In this document: positions 59,658 through 64,000 of the stretch, piece after piece | Position numbering within the stretch: position 1 is the first letter of the stretch | Layout of the letters: the number at the start of each line of letters is the position of its first letter | Origin: Onchocerca volvulus | Taxonomy: Eukaryota > Nematoda > Chromadorea > Rhabditida > Onchocercidae | Assembly: GCA_000499405.2 (NCBI GenBank) | Contig: HG738138.1 | Coordinates: 2,046,001-2,110,000 of the forward strand | Direction: 5' to 3' | Length of the DNA stretch: 64,000 bases | Made by a program: the position numbers and the translations under genes | The notes under the pieces: model-generated | Seen by the model: the letters and a program-made list of their open reading frames with translations, nothing else | Told to the model about the DNA's origin: nothing | Databases searched by the model: none

Positions 59658-62600
59658 AATGACCAACCAATATTGATAGAACATGTTGGTCCGGTCCATC
59701 CCGGTAAGCATTTGCATTTAAATCGGCCTAATTGTAATGGGATACAATCAGCGCCATGTTTGCATGGATTTTCCATAAAACATGGATCAACAATTTGCGA
59801 ACAATCTGGACCAGTAAAACCGCTTCTGAAAATGTTAAATGTATAAAAATTAGATAAAATTGTGGAAGAATATTTTAAAAATTGTATTTAGTATTATGTG
59901 AAGAAAAAAAAAAAAACGAAAATATTTTTATAATGAAACTATATGCAACCTGCAAATACATTTCGTAGTTCCTAATCCAGGTGAATCATGACATACACCT
60001 CCATTTGGACAACTCATTCCGATACATTCATCCGGACCAAATTGACATCTGCTTCCCGTATAATCTTCAATTATATGCTATACATTTACAAATTAAATTG
60101 AATTTTATGAAACTGAAATTTAACTTCAAATTTATGCTATATGGCAAAATTCGATGCTTATATAAATTATAACTAAAATCAAAAATTTTATTGCAAATTT
60201 TTAAATTTAAAAAATTGAATTAAATTTTATTACAATTTTTTAAATTTGAATAAATCAAAACGAACTTTGTGCGCATATACAACGGAATGTACCAGCTGCA
60301 GCTTCACAAATTCCTTCATTAAAACATGGTTGTGTATCACATAATGGCATTTGTTCTTCACAATATTTACCGGTATATCTGAAATATGACAAATTATAAA
60401 AATTAGCAATCAATTATTGATTGGAGACTTAAATTTCAAATTTACAATTAAAATATCAAACGGTAAATGAGAGAAATGATAACAGTAAAAAGTATGATAA
60501 GGAAATATTGATTCCGAAAAATTTCAGATAAATCTATGAGACAAATGATGAATGATTTTTAGAAGAAAAAAAATTCATTAATTTATGATAATTTCCGATA
60601 ATGTAATAGCATCCGTTAATTTCATATGATATACTACAGCCGTAAAATAATTAAACTAGTCTTGATAATTTTGTGAATTTATTTTTTCCTATTAATTTTG
60701 CAAAAAAAAAAAAAAAAAAAAACTTTACGTAAATAATTATTAAACAGATAAAAAAAAAAATTAAAAAAAATGAATTATTAGTAAATGGATAAAAAATAAT
60801 GTAAAAAAAGAATAAATTCAACAAATTATTAAGTTGAAAAAAAAGAAGTTAATTAAGTTCAAAAAATTATTTTTCTTCGCAATTTTGTAAACTCATTCTT
60901 CTGAAAAAGTTTTTGTAAATTTCATTTTTTATGATTTTAAATAATTTTGTTTAATTTTTTTCGTCGAAATATCACATTTGATAACAACATTATCACTGAC
61001 CCGGGTCGACAAAAGCAAAGTGCTTTATGATTTTCCACCACACAAGTACCCTTATTTTCACATTTCACCGCTGAACAATCAACTGGTATACAATCTGTTG
61101 CTTCTACCGTACTCGAATCTCGTGTTATCGTATTATTCGGACATTCTATACATCTGTAGGAAAAAAAATAATAATAATAATTTCAAAAAAAAAAAATCTT
61201 TTTTTGCACAATTTGCATAAAATTTAGAATTAATAATTTATCTTCCGAATGAACCGAATGAAATTTATCGCATTAATTAATTTTATTAATCCATTTTTTA
61301 TTTAATAATTTCTAATTTTCAAAAAAAAAAAAGAAAAAATGTGGAAAATATTAAATAAATATAATATCATCGAATTCTACAATCCATTATTTTCATCCTA
61401 ATGCTAGGAGGCTTTAAACATTTATTTCGAGAAAAGTTAAGTAACCTTTGTTGTCCGAGCACAGGTTGATACCAATTGATTGGGCATGATGAGCATGGTT
61501 CCAAACCTGTTAACGAGAAATGACCAGCTGGACAGGGAAGTTTGCATTGTGATGGACCAGTAGAGCCTAATTTTGCTGTATATGACCCCTATAATTTTTT
61601 GTAGACATTAATTTTAGACAATTTTAAGTGTTAGATTTTGAATTATGTTATAATATTTGGTAATACTATACAGAAAAATAGCAAAACTTAAAAAAGAATG
61701 AAATTGGAATATTAAATTTCTCTGTTGAAATTCAAGCATAAAAATTTGAGCAACTAGTTCTTTCTAAAAATAAATATATTTAAAATAATTGCGAGTTTAC
61801 TTCTTTTTAAAAAAAAGAACTCAAACTTTTGATTTTTAAAGTTTAAATTATGATACTTGTGGACATGGTTCACATTGTTTATAGCCACCAAATATCGGAG
61901 GGCCGGCGAAAGTATGTCGAGGACATAATTGACAAGGTATTAGGCCAGTTTCACTGTACATACCATTTCCACAAACGGCTACAAAAATATTATTATTATT
62001 ATCATTTAATTTTTATCATATTTGAAATTAATTTAAAAATTTTTAAGTTTATTGATAACGAAATAGAAATAGTACATACGAAGACAAGCATTAAATGTTT
62101 GAGATCCAGAAAATTGTGTAAAAGTTTGTTCCGGACATGGTTTACAAGTTGTTTGAGCTACTTCATCCTGATAACTTCCAGCAGGACATAATTCACAGGT
62201 ATTGTTAACATGAACTGTTCCTTTCGGGCATTGTACTAAAGAAAATTCACTCATTTTAATTTTTAATTTATCAATGGAATATCCTAAAAATATTTTAATT
62301 AAAAATGAATTTGTTCAGATTTTACAAAGTTCAAATCAGAATAAATGTTTTTGTTTTACTATTAAAACATTAATTCTAAATGTGATTATTATTATTATTT
62401 ATAAATGAAGAAAATTATGAAAAAAGTTGGACGGGAAAAGTTTTCTTTTTTTCTTTTCAGAATAATTTGTTAATGTTATGCCTAAAAATATAAAAGCTAC
62501 AAAAATAAAAGTAAAATAATTATAAAATAAGGAAATTTAAAGAAATTCCAGCAATTTCAAAAATAAACATACAGCATTCCGGAAGTTTTTCCGCATTGCC

Positions 62601-64000
62601 TTCTCGTAAAATTTCACCATCCGTACAACCAAAACCTTGAACAACAATTGTTTTCGTTGCATTCATCGATGGACAACCAACCGATTGTGTTGCAATTGTT
62701 TCGGCATTTACATAAAGAAGATTTTGAACAGGTGTTGTAGCACCTAGAAAAATTAAAAATAAACAAAAATTAAAATCTAAATTTGACAAAAATTTTCAAA
62801 GTAATAATTGTATGAAAATAGAATAAAATGAAATATGATAAATAAACAGATTTAGAATCATTTAAGAAAAAAAAAAAAAAAAACACATGAACAAATGATA
62901 CTTTAGAATTTATTTAAGTTTTTGACATTAAAGCTTAAATAATTTAGATATTTTCATTGTCACATTGAAAAGTTAATGTATTTTAACTATTTAAAATTAA
63001 ATTTTTATTACAAAATTTCTAAATTTTTTTTTTAAATTTTTTTTAAAATTTTTTAAAAGTTTTTAAAATTTTTAGTACTTTACCTGGTATTCGTAAATCA
63101 AAAATTGTTCGCAACGTTAAACCACACAATTCATAGAAAACATCTTGTAATACAGTTGGAAGTATTTGAATAGTATAATTAGCTGTGACACCACTCATTG
63201 TACTAACAAATTTAACATCCAAGAAACGTACAAATACTTCAATAGATGATGAACAACGTTGTGATAAGGTTGTATCCAACATGTTGAAGAATGTAGTGAT
63301 ATATTCCGAATAACCCTGATAAATGATTTCAAATCTGAGAATTAATTTTTAACTCGAAGAAGTAATTTTATTCACTAATAATTAATCCTAAACCTTGAGA
63401 ATTAATTAATTCTAAATTAAGAATTGATTTCAAAAGAAATATAAGAGGAAAGAAAAAGCGAAGTTAAGTGAAACGGAAATAAAAATAAGAAAGAAAGAAA
63501 AGAACGATTCAGAAAAAAAAAAACAAAAAACAAAACGAAAAATTAAAATTAAAATGTTAATAAAACATGATAATAAAAATAAGTAAATGTATTTATTAAA
63601 TTGATAATTTCTAAAAAGAAGAAAAAAAGATTATGTAAATGAGTGATAAATAGTAATCGATAGTTAAATGATCATTCAATGATATGCCAATTTTTTTTTT
63701 TTTTTTTTGTTATCAATTAATATTCATTTGGAATATATTCCAAGTGAATAATAATTTAATGGCAAGGAAATATTACGTATTTTTTTTTTTTTTAACCATA
63801 TTTCGATTAAATTTCTAATTGTAATCATAAATTTAAATTTCAAATTTTAATTCCGATTTAATCCTGGAACATTAAATCTATAATCAAATAATAAATTATT
63901 TATATTACCTTCAGACAATCACTACCAACAGGTGTCGAAACAGCATAATCAATACTGACAGTTAATTCATAACGAGCTGGTTCTAAAGCAACCGGTACAC
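49782..64000 (-). CDS. Giant single-pass membrane protein with EGF, ephrin-receptor-like, pentraxin, HYR and sushi domains (Uninflatable/SVEP1-like), 5' end outside window
   Basis: Thirty-five exons, 1,827 residues here. Exons 1-18: 64000-63909, 63315-63084, 62743-62573, 62235-62080, 61978-61857, 61588-61446, 61153-61001, 60378-60266, 60064-59950, 59825-59668, 59376-59102, 58775-58622, 58359-58208, 58059-57756, 57438-57322, 56926-56844, 56737-56514, 56253-56005. Exons 19-35: 55850-55703, 55547-55371, 55184-55029, 54831-54605, 54458-54312, 54247-54218, 54145-53996, 53850-53754, 53530-53437, 53238-53077, 52638-52465, 52061-51872, 51619-51522, 51263-51099, 50777-50674, 50412-50201, 49923-49782. 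Order seen: an unassigned N-part; three ephrin-receptor-like (GCC2/GCC3) Cys-rich modules; 14 EGF repeats; a pentraxin/LamG-like domain (DGNWNNLVITW, FVGSITRVNIWKR); HYR (GCPSDIFVAV, ITWQEP); sushi; about four more GCC2/GCC3 modules; two EGF repeats; one membrane helix (ITAGIGGVVTILVIIVVIIW); a cytoplasmic tail of about 80 residues. The transmembrane end favours insect Uninflatable, an apical epithelial protein that affects Notch, over secreted SVEP1. One intron (56843-56738) uses a GC donor. Confidence 0.9.
59572..59655 (+). repeat. Two adjacent poly-A runs (A35 and A36) in a receptor-gene intron
   Basis: A runs at 59572-59606 and 59620-59655 with a 13-base spacer. They lie just beyond the donor of exon 59825-59668. 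Confidence 0.85.

Overview
This is eukaryotic DNA, most likely from a parasitic nematode and plausibly a filarial (spirurid) worm. The sequence is strongly A+T rich and full of A/T homopolymers. The genes are split into many short exons by small U-rich introns ending in TTTTCAG or TTTTTAG, and several start codons sit just after such an acceptor, as expected for spliced-leader trans-splicing. The proteins are metazoan and most have nematode counterparts. Genus is an inference; no ribosomal or mitochondrial marker is present. There are no bacterial operons, CRISPR arrays, recognisable tRNA or rRNA genes, or intact transposons. All exon models were built by hand by matching splice sites, reading frame and family conservation. 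Each model keeps an open frame from exon to exon, apart from the odd splice sites noted.

Layout, left to right: (1) 1-3896 minus, an IQSEC/BRAG-type ARF exchange factor (IQ motif, Sec7, start of PH), running off the left edge. (2) 5246-7236 plus, mitochondrial class I release factor with GGQ and PxT motifs. (3) 7994-9189 minus, mitochondrial ribosomal protein mS37/CHCHD1 with a twin CX9C motif. It converges on the release factor, so two mitochondrial-translation genes are neighbours. (4) 9874-13288 plus, an unrecognised two-pass membrane protein with a PPxY motif. (5) 15134-18370 plus, a divergent p38-like MAP kinase whose TxY activation motif reads S-A-Y. (6) 23584-26931 plus, a medium-chain dehydrogenase that has lost its usual zinc ligands. 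One of its introns holds an almost perfect 45-bp hairpin. (7) 28277-30763 plus, catalytic queuine tRNA-ribosyltransferase. (8) 31735-34969 minus, a carboxypeptidase E-type prohormone-processing enzyme with an extra basic segment. (9) 40263-47936 minus, a ONECUT (CUT plus homeodomain) transcription factor ending in long polyQ and polyE tracts. (10) 49782 to beyond 64000 minus, the 3' part of a very large single-pass membrane protein with ephrin-receptor-like cysteine-rich modules, 16 EGF repeats, and pentraxin, HYR and sushi domains, resembling insect Uninflatable and vertebrate SVEP1.

The genes look like independent transcription units on both strands. Two large gene-poor stretches (18.4-23.6 kb and 35.0-40.3 kb) and the big introns of the ONECUT gene hold most of the microsatellites, homopolymers and inverted repeats. 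The least expected items are the hairpin at 26660-26756, the S-A-Y kinase, the zinc-less dehydrogenase, the C30 homopolymer, the polyQ/polyE homeoprotein tail and the Uninflatable-like receptor.
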